Of a stretch of 64,000 nucleotides of DNA, positions 1 to 11,834 are shown one piece after another. Source of the DNA: Sparassis latifolia (Eukaryota > Basidiomycota > Agaricomycetes > Polyporales > Sparassidaceae); contig CM031563.1 in the NCBI GenBank assembly GCA_018466975.1, forward strand, positions 496,001 to 560,000. Reading direction: 5' to 3'. The position numbers were made by a program, and so were the translations under genes. The first letter of the stretch is position 1, and each line of letters starts with the position of its first letter. Below the pieces are notes generated by a model. That model was not told the DNA's origin and did not search any database. It saw only the letters and a program-made list of their open reading frames with translations.

Positions 1-985
1 GCTTCTGCAGCATTGCGCTCTTTCCTCCTCTTTCCATCCTCTGCTGTAGGCCTCTTTCTAGCAACACAAGTCTTGTTCTCTTGCTCAGATACCTTTCTGC
101 AGCTGCTTAGCACTGCCAAGCTCACCACAGGTCTATTTGCAGCTGCCTTGCACTGCCAAGCTCGCCACACTCCAAGACCACGATACGCCTTGTTTTAGAT
201 CACTCTGCATTGCAGTACTCACCTTGCAAGGCGTTGACATTTCAGATTCTGATACACCCAGTTCGACTGCCAGGTACCGTTTGAGGTCACGAAAGTGCTG
301 CAGGGGATCGCCTGATAACTAACCTTCGGGGAGGGGGCTTTCCAAGAGACCAAAAGGCTGAGGTAACCACTTAAGCAGTCAGCAAGAAGGTGTATCAGAA
401 GACTTTGGACACAACTTGGTGTCTAGAGATCCACTTAGGTCGGAGCTTATTCCTTTCGATTCTCACTCAACTCTTGGCTATCCCAACTAGCTGGGAGATG
501 AGTTCACTGCAATCAGTGTTCCTGGCTAAAGCTCACGACTGGGCGACTTGCTTCTTACTTTGGCTTGTTCTGAAGTACTAGAACCTTGTGTATTGTTTTT
601 TTGAAAGTTCACCGGTGGTGTGTTGTGTGATATCGAGTAAGTTCCTTTATTGTATTTTTGTTATATGAGCTAACTTTTGATAAATTCAGGTGCAGACTAC
701 GTTTGACTCGAGCACAAGGCGCCCGACCAGTATAGCGTGCAGTCGTAATTGTTCAGGTAAATTTTTATGACAGTATTTATGTTTTAAATATAAACTAAAT
801 ATGATTAAACAGAAACTTTTCATTTTTGAAGGAACATATGATGACTAGAAGTAACACGAATACCACAACTGGTTATGATTGAACAGAAACTTTTCATTTT
901 TGAAGGAACATATGATGACTAGAAGTAACACGAATACCACAACTGGTTAGTTCTGTGCTACCCATCATTATTATTTGCTTATAAA
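1..985. other. Spacer upstream of the unknown gene
   Basis: No coding region can be supported here. The first 300 bases contain a short imperfect direct repeat (GCACTGCCAAGCTC at about 110 and 154). Bases 600-985 are AT-rich and could hold the 5' exons or introns of the gene that follows, because a pyrimidine-rich splice acceptor ends at 1003. Confidence 0.4.
800..947. repeat. 74-bp perfect tandem duplication
   Basis: Two nearly identical 74-base units sit head to tail (800-873 and 874-947), each running from TATGATTRAACAGAAACTTT to CACAACTGGT. The single visible difference (TTAAAC versus TTGAAC) suggests a recent duplication. It lies just upstream of the first recognisable exon of the unknown gene. 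Confidence 0.85.
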
Positions 986-990
986 ATTAT

Positions 991-3900
991 TTGTTTTTTG
1001 CAGGCTCTGGCCAAATACCATCGACACAGAGTTCTCATTTGTCATGGCTGCAACAAGGACTCCAAACCAGGAATGTGCACTGGGAGCGATATCAGTTTGG
1101 TATGCCAAGATTCGTAACTCCGGCATCTCCATTTTCAGAAGAGAATCCACCTCCGACATGGGAGCAAAAGTTTAGATCACAGCAGCTGCATCCTGTGATA
1201 GAAAATGATGAACTGAGTCCACCACCGCCACCACCTCCGGACCCTTTGTATGCCTACCCGCAATTGCCAGTATGGAAATTGAATGTCGAGAGAGACAATC
1301 GATATACTGCTGGTTGGGTCTTCACGTCAGACCTTAATACATCGCGCATTCTGACGGAGGAGCGTCCAAGAATACTGAAGACTGCCAGACCAAAGGTAGA
1401 TCCATATATGGAGGATGGAGTCATGAAGATAGATCCCATACCGGGAATGGTTAAAATGCCTGCCGGTATTCCGTTCATTTCAGACTTTGGATGGAAATCT
1501 TCACGATACCATAACTGTAGCATGTTTACATACTATGGAGTCTCTGAGTCACTATTCTGACTTTGATGAAATTCAGAAACATGTCGATATACTTCGAAAG
1601 TATACTTGGGAAGGCTATCCAGCTCAAAATGATGAACCTGCAATTCCTCCGGTCTACGCACTTCCAGGTTTGAAGTTAAATAACCGAACTGATCAAGAGA
1701 CCAGGAAGGCGCGCACGAATGCTTTACTAAACTCTGAGGGCACAGTTTCTGTGGATGGATCATACAGTTTGGCATCAACAGTAGAAGAAGGAAATGGCCT
1801 GGGTATATTCAAACCAGCCATTCAAGCAACAGGAGCTGCTGCTGCACTCTCCATATCTGCGATCACACAGGCGCTAAATGCTCTCTTCTCTCTCACCAAA
1901 ATGCATCAGTTGCGAAGAATGGACTTGCATGAAGTTCTATCATATTGACAACAACGTTATTGAGTTCGGTGGACTGGATCCTAATAATACAAGCTTGCAA
2001 ATGAACGTGTCTTCAGAATGTAACGGAGGATAAATGATCATGTCCATTGGAATACAAGGGACTCTCCATGCTCATGGCAAGGATGCTCATGAATTTTGGA
2101 CACTTTTCACACTGCTATTCAGGCTTCCCCCTGGTAAGTTGACTAAGTATGATAATATTTGAACAAATTCTTATATTTTTCCAACAGGTGCAGACCCAGG
2201 TGCTTTTCTGCTTGCTCGACCTGGAACATATATTCGCGAGACAGGGGAGTTAACCCTATTTGCTGCATTCAAAGGCAATGATCTACATGGCGGAAGTGCT
2301 CCTTATGCTCCACCAGAAGAGATGCGAAAGTGGGAAGCTGAAATTCTGAAGGAGATTGGAACACACTTCAGTGTGGTCAAACGCGTCGGATATGTTTCAT
2401 ACCCATCAACAGTAGGGGTTAAGTGTACTTCTGCCCTGTCTGTTTCACCTCCGGTGGGCTTTGGAAATGAGCCTATTTCAGCAAATTCTGAGCAGAGTTC
2501 ACATCTAAACTTTGTCGAGCATGGTCAAATGTTCTTGGGAACTGCTCATTCGTTCTACAATAGAATAATACGGGAGCAAGCAATGCATGACTGGAATGTC
2601 ACACTCAAGCTTCGGAATGTATTCATAGACATCAATGCCTACTTGGCTAGTCACAGTTATGAAGATGAGAATGGAGAAACACATGCTTGTCTGCCACTTG
2701 AATGGAATCCAAGAGACGACCAAGCTTATGTTGCTGAGATGCGGTCTCGTGTACAGCGATTCTTCAATATCGCTAACAAGTACTACATGAATCTTACTCG
2801 AGATCTGGTATGCAGCTCACACATTCAGCTTGCAATAACTGGAAGTGCAGAATCCTCCTCTGTGTTGCCAGTTCATTCCTCAGAAGATCGTAGACTTGCT
2901 ACTCACTCAAGTCAACCTGCTTTCAAAACTATGCCATCTCGTCCAGCATTTTTCGTGTTTGATCCGAAGGCGACATCTTCCAGTCGTCAGGATAACACAC
3001 AACTCTGTGGTACAGGAACAGTGAAGCGACACAAAAGAGGACAGTCAAGCCTAGACTCTAATTTGACCACACTTCCAGAGGAGTTTAATGATGAAGAGTC
3101 TGACTCAGAGGAAGAGCTGTCAGAGATCCTGGACTTTGATGAAAAGGTTTGTTTTATACTAATATATTATTGTTCAACATGCTTATCCAAATGTCTAGAA
3201 CAACCAATGCCATGTTCGTTGGCTGGGATATGATACTCAGCAAGATTCTTGGGTAAAGACCAGTGATATTCAGTGAGTACTCTAATATGATTATAATAAA
3301 AACAAACCTGATCATTGATATTATAGTGCAAGTGAGATGATTCAGGCCTTCTGGCAGGCGAGAGGGCAAGAGGGTCCGCCACTGCCATTATTGTCTAATG
3401 AGCGTACTCGAAGAAGACGTCACGAGAAAGATCATGAAAATACTTCATTGGGTGAAGACATCTCTATGAATAGTCTTGAGACAGCTATAGGCAAAGTTAG
3501 CTCATCTGCACATGAGTTTACTGTCGAGCGTCTCCCAGAATATGATATACAGCAGTCAAATGAACAAACATCGGAATCTCAGACTATTATCAGTCGACCT
3601 ACGATGAAAAATCTTGGCAACACTTCCTTAACGACTCTGTTTAATTCAGCATCTCTACACTCTGAACTTGAACAACTTCGTTCTATGCACTCCAAACTAG
3701 AATGTCTGCTGAACGACCTTCAGAATCCAAAGCAATGGCTTCGTGGTCTTGCGATACAAACTGAGATCAATGAGGAGATCAAGTCACTACCAGAAGGTAT
3801 TGACAATGGTCTGCTGAGGGTGCCATGGTCATCTTTAAACAGCTGACAGAGACGATCAAAGCATTACCCGTACTTGAAGCTGCTCAAGCATTTACAGACA

Positions 3901-5962
3901 CGCTGAATCGTGCACTCAGATGGGAGATTTGCAGAGCATATGTTGTCATATTTCGCTGGTGCACAGACATTGGACCAGACTTGGTTTATAATGTGTTTGA
4001 CTAGTATCAAGAACATGGAGAAGCTGGTATTCGTGCAAAGTATAGCCAGTTTGCAAATGTTGTCATACATATGCTCAAGTATGTGGAAGACTTATATTGG
4101 TGCCAATGAACCAGATCCAACACTTGCAAGAATCCCTCGGAACTTATTTGGCCTTGTACCAGATGCTGGAACGAATTTGGTTTCCATTCCAAAGCTACCT
4201 GGAAAGCTGTCGAAGAACAAGTTGCATAGTCAGGCGGCTGATATTCTCTTGGAACTTTTATCCCAAATCCTGATTTTTGACCGTATGGGCGAGCACGATA
4301 AGAAATACAGGTCAAATTTCCGACGCTCTGCACAGAATAAATCATCGGAGGATAATAAAAAAGAACACGATGGAATCAAATGCTGTAGCATTAATCGAGG
4401 AGCAATCCTTCAGACCATTCTCAGTGTTTTCTCCGGTGAAGATGGGATATTTGCAAAGCTATTTCAAAATATGAGCGATCAAGGACTATCAGCGAAGATT
4501 TTGAAAAATCCAGTTGGAGCGCTCTCAGATCTGTATGAAGGCATCACCGCTCTCTTAGATGAAGAGCCAGACTTGCAGGAACTGTGCAGGAAAGTTGGAG
4601 ATCAAGTATGGTCAAATGTGATTCTCTTAGAAAGATCTGAGACATTACAACGCCTTGGACCACAGCAGGTACTAAAGCATGTTGGTCGCACAGCCAGAAG
4701 AGGCTTGGTCAGAGTAATGTACCAGAAAAGCCCCCACCAGGTCCACTATTTGCAGACACACATACATGCTGAAGGTGCACCATTCCTTGGTGAGATTGGG
4801 TTGATTTTGAGAGAGTCTCTCAATAAGTGGAGAGGCAAACCTGTCGGAGATGAGACCATATGAAAGGTTCTGAACGGGCTGCCGGTCAGCTGTACAGGAT
4901 ATCATGGCAAGCCGATGAAGAATCTGGACTTTTATGACCCTGTGCGAGCAGACAATATTTACGCGCGTCAAATTTGGGAAGCACTACCACCCGAGAAGAT
5001 CACTTGTCGTGTGGGACTCTCATGGATGATGTCTTATATGTCAGCAGGCCTAGGAAGCCTAAATGCAGACTTTGTCAAAAGCAATAACATGTGCTTTGCG
5101 TCTGAGGCTGATTGTGTTGCTACATTCAATAAGGCCATCAAAGCATACGAGAGTCAATATCCTCCGGGTACCAGCAAAGCACCTCCAAAGCCATATGAGA
5201 ACATGTTTTGTTGGGGACAGGCCAGTAATGCTTTTCAAATCCATGTCACAATACCAGGAAAGAAAGGAGTACCATCTCGAGTAATCACTACGGAAGAGAA
5301 ATTCAAACCATTTTGGTCGCAGGAGACTCAAAATGCATGGGAGACATATCTTGGTGACATGCTGAACCAAGATCCATCTACCTATACTTGGTGACATGCT
5401 GAACCAAGATCCATCTACCTATACTGGTCCTCGCAAGAGCTGGAGTGAGACATTCAAATGGGCTCAAGAAACAAAGCTGCCACTTCTGCACTCCAGTCTT
5501 ACCCTTCTACAGTTTACGAACAATCTTGCATTATATGGCATTTGCAAGGATCCAGAACTTGAGGAGATGTGTGCATTTATCTCAAAACATGGAGAAAAAG
5601 GAGGATTCCAAGGTCTCAATGTCCTTGGGTTTAATGTCAGCAGGCCAGATCATGCACCCTGGGTTCGTGCAGCATTCACTGTGATTTACGATCACCTCGA
5701 TACCCATCTTTCTCCAGAGGACAAGGAAACACTCCATTTTGGAGTTATGTTTCTTGAACACTTCTTTTGCAAGATCTCTCGGTACAGATCCCTCATTTGC
5801 GGTCTAGAAGAGACATTTCAGAAAATGAGCATTCGAGTACAGAAAGAGCAGGATCATTGGATTATGGGTGCGAATGCTAGTGATCAGTCTGGTCAGCTCT
5901 TTCCTATTCCTTTGACGATCACCAAGGAGGCTAGTCAGAAGTCTATTGAACGTACAAAATAA
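991..5962 (+). pseudogene. Frameshifted multi-exon gene of unknown family
   Basis: I do not recognise this family with certainty. Coding frames run 1004-1560, 1487-1948, 2190-3150, 3337-3846, 3910-4863, 4915-5394 and 5396-5962, all on the plus strand, with protein-like composition. An intron with GTAAGT...CAACAG (2134-2187) joins two frames cleanly, so part of the breakage is splicing. Other junctions (about 1520, 1940, 3845, 4863) look like frameshifts or stops, and a 37-bp tandem duplication at 5351 shifts the frame. One segment has an H-x-H/H-x-D-like site (TLHAHGKDAHEF, about 2070) and, some 50-60 residues on, GNDLHGG (about 2280). That spacing resembles the metal site of 2-oxoglutarate/Fe(II) dioxygenases, but this is inference only. 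The C-terminal half is Leu/Glu-rich and alpha-helical in character. It is probably a decayed member of a lineage-specific basidiomycete repeated family. Confidence 0.5.
5351..5424. repeat. 37-bp tandem duplication inside coding frame
   Basis: The 37-base unit starting TTGGTGACATGCTGAACCAA occurs at 5351 and again at 5388. Because 37 is not a multiple of three, the second copy puts a TGA stop in the upstream frame and shifts the rest by one base. Confidence 0.9.
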
Positions 5963-6408
5963 GTCTGTAAGTCTCTCTTCTTGAATTGAACTAGGATCAT
6001 CACTGACTTAAATAAAGCCAACGGTTAGAACGTACTGGGACACGGTGATCTAAACAGGAACCCGAGCGATCAGACATCGCTAAGATAGGTGCCGGCAGAA
6101 ATGTTGAATGGACATAATAGAGTTTATGGTACGTAGGCATTCTTGATGTATTTTTTAGTGCACATTTCTATGTACGTGTATAGAGGTATTATAGAACACA
6201 ACCTTTGCCAATTTTTTGATAACATCAGAGGGCCCAAAATTTAAGTACACGTGTGTCTCTCTGCCAAATAATCTAAAGGTATTCATTTGGGTCAGTACAC
6301 AAGGAGCACAGAGTTGATACCATCGCCATATGTCAAGGAACAGCCGAGTGAGGGAGGTGCCAGGTCAGCTGCACGTTGAAGGTTGACAAAGAAGAATGAA
6401 GCCACCGC
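5963..6408. other. Spacer without gene
   Basis: Nothing coding is seen. From about 6310 the sequence becomes a diverged partial unit of the minisatellite that follows. Confidence 0.5.
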
Positions 6409-7000
6409 TGTTGAAGTGGGGGCCTCGTTTGTGTTCCCTGGCACGAGGACGTGCCAGGGAGGGTGTGTGTTCATTGCCCGAGATAGGTGGAGGGCTGGGG
6501 GAGCTGAGTGGGGGAGGTGTGAGGTCGGCCGCGCGTCAAAGGTCGATGATGAAGAACAGAGCCCCCACTGTTGAAGCGGAGGCCTTGATCGTGTTCCCTG
6601 GCATGAGGACGTGCCAGGGAGGGCGCGTGTTCAACGCGGAAGATAGGTGGAGGGCCTGGGGAGCTGAGTGGGGGAGGTGCGAGGTCGGCCGCGCGTCGAA
6701 GAATGGAGTCCCCGCTGTTGAAGCGGGGCCTCGATCGCATTCCCTGGCACGTTCTCATGCCAGGGAGGGTGCGTGTTTGTTGCCCGAGGTAGGTGGAGGG
6801 GCCGAGAGGCTGAGTGCGGGAGGTGTGAGGGATGACAAAGAATGCAGCCCCCACTGTTGAAGTGGGGGCCTCGATCGTGTTCCCTGACATATCCTCGTGC
6901 CAGGGAGGGTGCATGTTCAATGCGCAAGGTAGGTGGTGGGGCTGGAGAGGGGAGTTGGGGAGGTGGCTTCCCATGGGATCTAAGGATGGGAGAGGAGGGG
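6409..7000. repeat. GC-rich hairpin minisatellite, about 4 units of 140-160 bp
   Basis: About four direct units begin at 6409, 6569, 6716 and 6855, preceded by a partial unit. Each carries two potential hairpins. H1 is of the form CCCCACTGTTGAAGTGGGG. H2 is a 24-base near-perfect palindrome, CCCTGGC + 10-base loop + GCCAGGG, at 6436-6459, 6596-6619, 6742-6765 and 6882-6905. Between them lies a purine-rich linker with AGGTRGAGG motifs. Reading frames are open on both strands only because the repeat is GC-rich, so I do not call a gene. Confidence 0.85.
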
Positions 7001-7141
7001 CATGATTATGCATGCCCCCCTAAAGTTCAGTAGAAAGATAAAAGGGAGAAATAATACTGCACTCACCTGTAAGCAGCTGGTCCAGGTTGAAGCCCAAGAG
7101 AAGGAGAGGAGGAGATGTCCCCAGGTTATGTGGACCTTGAG

Positions 7142-7272
7142 TCATGTTTTGCGCCATATGAAACGTTAAGCGCTCTGTGACGCTGAATGTTTCATATGGT
7201 GCAAAACGTGACCTGGCGTGCACCTGACCGCACATGTTGCCCAAATCACGTTTTGCGCAGTATGAAACGTTA
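7142..7272. repeat. Inverted repeat plus third copy
   Basis: The motif GTTTTGCGCCATATGAAACG (from 7146) is followed, after an 18-base spacer, by its inverse AATGTTTCATATGGTGCAAAACG (about 7186-7208). A third copy, in the left-arm orientation, sits at 7247-7271 (CACGTTTTGCGCAGTATGAA). The two adjacent arms can form a roughly 24-bp stem. It could be the terminus of an unidentified element or a foldback. Confidence 0.75.
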
Positions 7273-8337
7273 CATACCCCCCCTTAGGGCTCTGGGGTCC
7301 TTCCTCCCTATTCGGAGGTTTCTACAGGTTCCAGTTTCTGCATAGCGCATGCAATACCTCACCAATTCTCTTAAAATTTGCTTAGAACCCTCCATAAACT
7401 GTGTCAAACAACATGTTGAGAAGGTCCTTTCTGTTGTAGCTTGCAAAGGAGCAACATAAATAGAGATTGTGCAGTCTCCGAGCGGAGACGCGCGCACTCC
7501 ACATGACTTTACAATGACTCGGCGAGCAAGCCACGCCACCAACCTTGTGACAAAGGAACAAAGCTCATGCCTTACAGGGACTTGCCGAGGCTGCAGATGG
7601 TCACATCACCCCCCTCCCCCCCGATATCAGGAGTCCGTCAGAAACTGCAGTTGATGTCTTCCGTATCGCACACCTCTTGTGAAAAATATAACTATCATGA
7701 ACTCAGACCATTTTACGCCTCACATTAATGGAACAATCCTCCGCCTTTATGCTCACCTATATCCTGAGGGAAGAAAGGTCAAGCTCACCTGTATGATAAA
7801 TGCAGTAAGCTTTACACTACTCAGATATAATAATACGAGCTTATATTATGCAGGTGAGTCAGAATATCGCCATTGTCACTGCGCCAGATACAAGATATTA
7901 AATCTTGAGAAAGATGACAATGTTTGTTCAGTCATCTCTCGAGCATTCATTCAGATATTCACATATTTGTAGAAGGAGGAAGTTATCGCTGGACAATATT
8001 TCAAGTTTATTGCTGAAGTCGGCAACACAAGAATCAATCTGAATGCTCTGTATCATGAGCGTCTCCCCAAGAAAGTTGGTAAGAATACCATTCTGACATA
8101 TAATATAAACTGATGCTAAATGAACATTTATAAGATCTTTTCGCGGTGAACGAGGTTGTAGAGCTAGCGCATAATCCCCCTTATGATTCTAACATATTTA
8201 ACATACCAATCCTGCAATGATTTGTAATCTAACATGTGTAAACTATCATATGCTGTTCAACAGAGAACTATATGTCATGTCAGCACCTCCAGATCGAATT
8301 ATTCCAGCCCTTCCAAATGAAGTCAGCATTCTACTTG
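7273..8337. other. Gene-poor stretch with weak reading frames
   Basis: A short frame at 7679-7972 is followed by a plausible intron and further short frames, but no domain or family is recognisable. I see no supported gene. Confidence 0.35.
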
Positions 8338-9058
8338 TGGGGAGTGGGCCATTGCTTTGCATGGCAGGAACGATTCCTGAGGTCCTGTGTTCCTGCCTTT
8401 CTCTCATCATCTAATTGTTTCCACATGCATTAATCATTTTGTATTACTCCTTAGTAGTTGATTACTTGTGAAGAGTGGTCCATTGCATTGCATTGCATGT
8501 TGCATTTTTATTCAGTATCTACTTAAAGGTTTCACCATTTGCATTCACTTAAAACAGTTACTTTAGGCAAAAATCGACTAACATTTGATGCTATACTAAT
8601 AAGTGTAAAGAACTCAAGTCTTTCTTCTAGTGTATAATTTTTTGAAGCTCTGAAACTCTGTTTTTATTTCAACTACATTTATGTAAAAATTCATTTTATA
8701 CAGATACTAAAAAGAAATAAAGTATTAGAATGACTTATAATATTATTTAGATACTCCAGGTATCATCAGCAACTGCATTACAATGTTTTAGTATGCTATT
8801 CATCTAATATTTCACTTAGAAATATTTACTAACAGTTCTGCAATAGTCCAACATGTCATCTATTTGTCTATATAAAACATTTACCACAAAATGCTAGCTC
8901 TTTTTAAATAAAAGCATTATAACAGTCTATAATGTTATTCCACAACTGGTATATTGCTTAATAATATATAGTAAGCTTCTGATAATAATATACTCTTGAC
9001 TCACTTATAAGATGTCATATGATCATAGTTTATAAAAATCTTATAATAGTATATAAGA
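8338..9058 (+). repeat. Left outer inverted repeat
   Basis: It starts ACTTGTGGGGAGTGGGCCAT and includes a small palindrome, GGCAGGAAC...GTGTTCCTGCC, at 8368-8402. It is AT-rich beyond that and pairs with 22886-23587 on the opposite strand. Confidence 0.85.
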
Positions 9059-9249
9059 GTGTGCAACACACTTTATAACAATAATATGGTATATTATCAC
9101 ATGAGTCTTATATGTCTGCTATGTCGCCTATCAATCTTGTGCCTACCATTTAATATTAGTTGATAATCTAGTACAATGTAGAGAATAATTTATTTGTTGC
9201 TGTCTAATAATAGTCTAACATCTTGCTAAGTATCTCAGAGTAGGATCAT

Positions 9250-9785
9250 CTAAAATATGACTTTGAAATGATATCTCTGTTCTTTTATTAAAACTATATA
9301 AGAATGTTACTAAAAATTGTTAGTACACCTCACCTAAAAATGATCTTCAAAATTGCTTTAAAATGATACTACTATGTTGTTCTGCAAAAAGTATACAAAA
9401 ACATTACTTGAAAGTGACTAGTATGCATTCTAAAGGACTCAGTTAAAAAATGGCTTCAAAATGACCCTACTATATCGATTTATAAAATCTATAGAAAAAC
9501 ATTACTAAAAAGTTATGAGTATGCATTCTAAAAGACTGAGCTGAAAAATGGCTTCAAAATGAGATTACTATGTCATTTTGCAAAAAGTATATAAAAACAT
9601 AACTAAAAGTGATTAGTACGCATTCTAAAAAACTCGGCTTCAAAATGGCTTCAAAATGATATTACTATGTTGTTTTGCAAAAAGTATACAAAAACATTAC
9701 TAAAAAGTAGCTAGGACTTCAAAATGATATTACTATGTCATTTTATAAAATCTATATAAAAACATGACTAAAAAGTTATCAATAT
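9250..9785. repeat. AT-rich ~95-110 bp tandem repeats
   Basis: About five diverged direct units share the core GGCTTCAAAATGATATTACT followed by TTTTGCAAAAAGTATA and AAAAACATTACTAAAAAGT. They occupy the subterminal part of the left arm and contain no coding potential. Confidence 0.7.
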
Positions 9786-9839
9786 TCATTTTACAAGGAT
9801 TAAAAAGCCTTACAGTGGTTTACAAATTCATCTACTGAC

Positions 9840-10235
9840 TCTGAATACATAAGAATCACTACAAAAAATGACCCTAGAAACTGTTACAAATGTGCCTACA
9901 AGAATCATTACAAAAAATGACACTAGAAACTGTTACAAATGTGCCTATAAGAATCACTACAAAAAATGATACTAGAAACTGTTACAAATGTGTGTATAAG
10001 AATCACTACAAAAAATGACACTAGAAAGTGTTACAAACGTGTTTATAAGAATCACTACAAAAAATGACCCTAGAAACTGTTACAAATGTGCCTATTAGAA
10101 TCACTACAAAAAATGACACTAGAGGCTGTTACAAATGTGCCTATAAGAATCACTACAAAAAATGATGCTAGAAACTGTTACTAATGTGCCTACAAGAATC
10201 GCTACAAAAAATGTATACAAGAGATTGTTATCAAC
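9840..10235 (+). repeat. ~45-bp minisatellite, left inner arm
   Basis: About eight units of roughly 45-48 bases follow the pattern AATCACTACAAAAAATGACA CTAGAAACTGTTACAAATGTG CCTATAAG. The same unit occurs inverted at 15470-16110, so the array belongs to the inner inverted repeat. Confidence 0.85.
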
Positions 10236-10289
10236 AGCTACTAATGAAGCTAATAACCTGGAAGCCAAGCTTTATAGTGGTCCCGGGTA

Positions 10290-10920
10290 TACCTGGTGAA
10301 CGGCTCTTTAGTCCAGAAACAGAACTGCTGACTTTGAACATTTTGCTGCATTTAGTAATTCTTCAGCCACCAGAGCGCTGAGAACGAAAAAAATGTCGAT
10401 GCGCTCACGATTTTTTGGATCGCATCGACACTTTTTTCGTTGTCCGCTCAAACCTTAACCAATTTAGGCAAGTCTCTAGCAGCTGGTTCCCACACTTCTA
10501 GCCAAACTTGCATGGTTTGTAGCTCACTCAATTCTACTCGGATTTTGATACACCCGGTAGGCATTCTGACCGGATTCTTATGCTGAATCTGATGGTGTTA
10601 CTTTCAAAACATCAGCATTACTTCCTGCAGTGCTACAATCCATTTTCTCAGTTTTCTCTCACTTCTGCTTGTTTCTTCCAGGAAAAACAAATGTACACTG
10701 TATGTAATAAATAAGGCGCCCTATATAGCATGTTTATGTGCCTTATAGGGTGATTCTACAATTTAACTGGCATTTTTACGATTTTTCTACACTTTAGGCT
10801 GAGCATTCTAATCCAAAACTGAGGTATCTCAGCCAGTTTTACTCAGACTTCCTTGGTTTAAGAGAGTATTCTGCACTATTTTATGCATAGATTTTAATAA
10901 TACTCATTTCTACATCTTAG
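10290..10920 (+). repeat. Inner inverted repeat, left arm
   Basis: This pairs with 14230-14810 on the opposite strand. It contains a strong palindrome at 10387-10441, where the stem GTCGATGCG...CGCATCGAC flanks a central CACGATTTTTTGGAT. Further in it reads CTATATAGC and CCTTATAGGGTGATTCTACA. The interior between the arms is about 3.3 kb. Confidence 0.85.
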
Positions 10921-10999
10921 AATTACTATGTGCTTCCTTCACTTCCCTAACTATAATGCATCAGCCTCCTGTGGCTGCTGTACCACTTCTATTGAGCTT

Positions 11000-11110
11000 T
11001 ATTTGTGTGAGTCGCATTGGTTTTCACTACAACCACTTTGAAACCCCCATTCTAGTCACGATGTAGTTCATTAACACCAGAGAGTACAAAATTTGTAGTC
11101 TGACTCTAGC
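11000..11110 (+). repeat. Copy of the 'GTCGCG' module (no hairpin)
   Basis: This is a diverged copy of a roughly 110-130 bp module whose core is TTATTTGTRCAAGTCGCG YYGGTTTTC. Other copies start near 12230, 13790, 16634 and 17146. This copy ends without the hairpin seen in three of the others. Confidence 0.6.
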
Positions 11111-11444
11111 TAGACCTAACTCAGAGTGCTGAATTCAAAAATTCTGCCCGTTCTGCAGCCTCAGCTTCTTGCTACAAAACCACCATCGTTGACTCAACTC
11201 TGACCATTGCATTAAGCACACTCCAATATGTTGTCTCTTCTTTGGCTGATTGCCATTGCTGTCTACATATGTCCAGCTTGCTATCTACAGCATCCATGGA
11301 TTGATACAGCAGGTAATGTAGTATTGTCTAATGACTCGTCATCAGTGCTTACTTCTGCAGATGGTTTTATACTATCTCCTACCACCTCGGTACTAATGTC
11401 CACCATTGAAAGTGATGTGCTATGTAATAATACGGTACTATCAC

Positions 11445-11730
11445 CATTGCAAAAAGAGATGTGCCACGTAGTGGTAGGGTACTGGCGTCCACCCTCACGA
11501 AAAGAGACATGCCATGTAATGGCAGGGTAGGCATCCACCCTCACAAAAAGAGATGTGCCATTTAACAGCAGGGTACTGGTGTCCACCCTCACGAAAAGAG
11601 ACCTGCCATGTAATGGCAGGGTACTGGCATCCACCCTCACAGAAAGAGATGCACCATGTATTGGCAGGGTACTAGCATACACCCTCACAGAAAGAGACGT
11701 GCCATGGAATGGCAAGATATTAGCGTCATC
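11445..11730. repeat. 48-bp minisatellite, 6 units
   Basis: Six units of about 45-49 bases contain GCCATGTAATGGCAGGGTAC, a gap of CCACCCTCAC, then RAAAGAGA. A unit of 16 codons keeps both strands open for a stretch, giving a 16-residue protein repeat on the minus strand. I treat it as a DNA minisatellite, because no start context, intron or neighbour supports translation. Confidence 0.8.
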
Positions 11731-11834
11731 ACTTACAGAAATCAGAGACAGATTGCATGTTATCACGAGCCCTCCTGAATTGCAATCACACCGACCGCTA
11801 TAATACGGGTCCCCACAGGCAATACGCACATTTT

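Noticed and set aside
1004..5962. A single intact gene for the first 6 kb
   Set aside because: At least one duplication and several junctions cannot be resolved as introns without stops; a broken gene is more honest.
6396..7013. Overlapping long frames on both strands of the minisatellite
   Set aside because: They follow the GC-rich repeat unit, change phase between units, and have no start context or recognisable domain.
9840..10235. CRISPR-like regular repeat spacing
   Set aside because: The units are contiguous minisatellite repeats with no unique spacers, in a eukaryotic genome, and are mirrored at 15470-16110.
11281..11829. 182-codon minus-strand frame with 16-residue repeats
   Set aside because: It derives from the 48-bp DNA minisatellite; units differ in length and there is no other support for translation.
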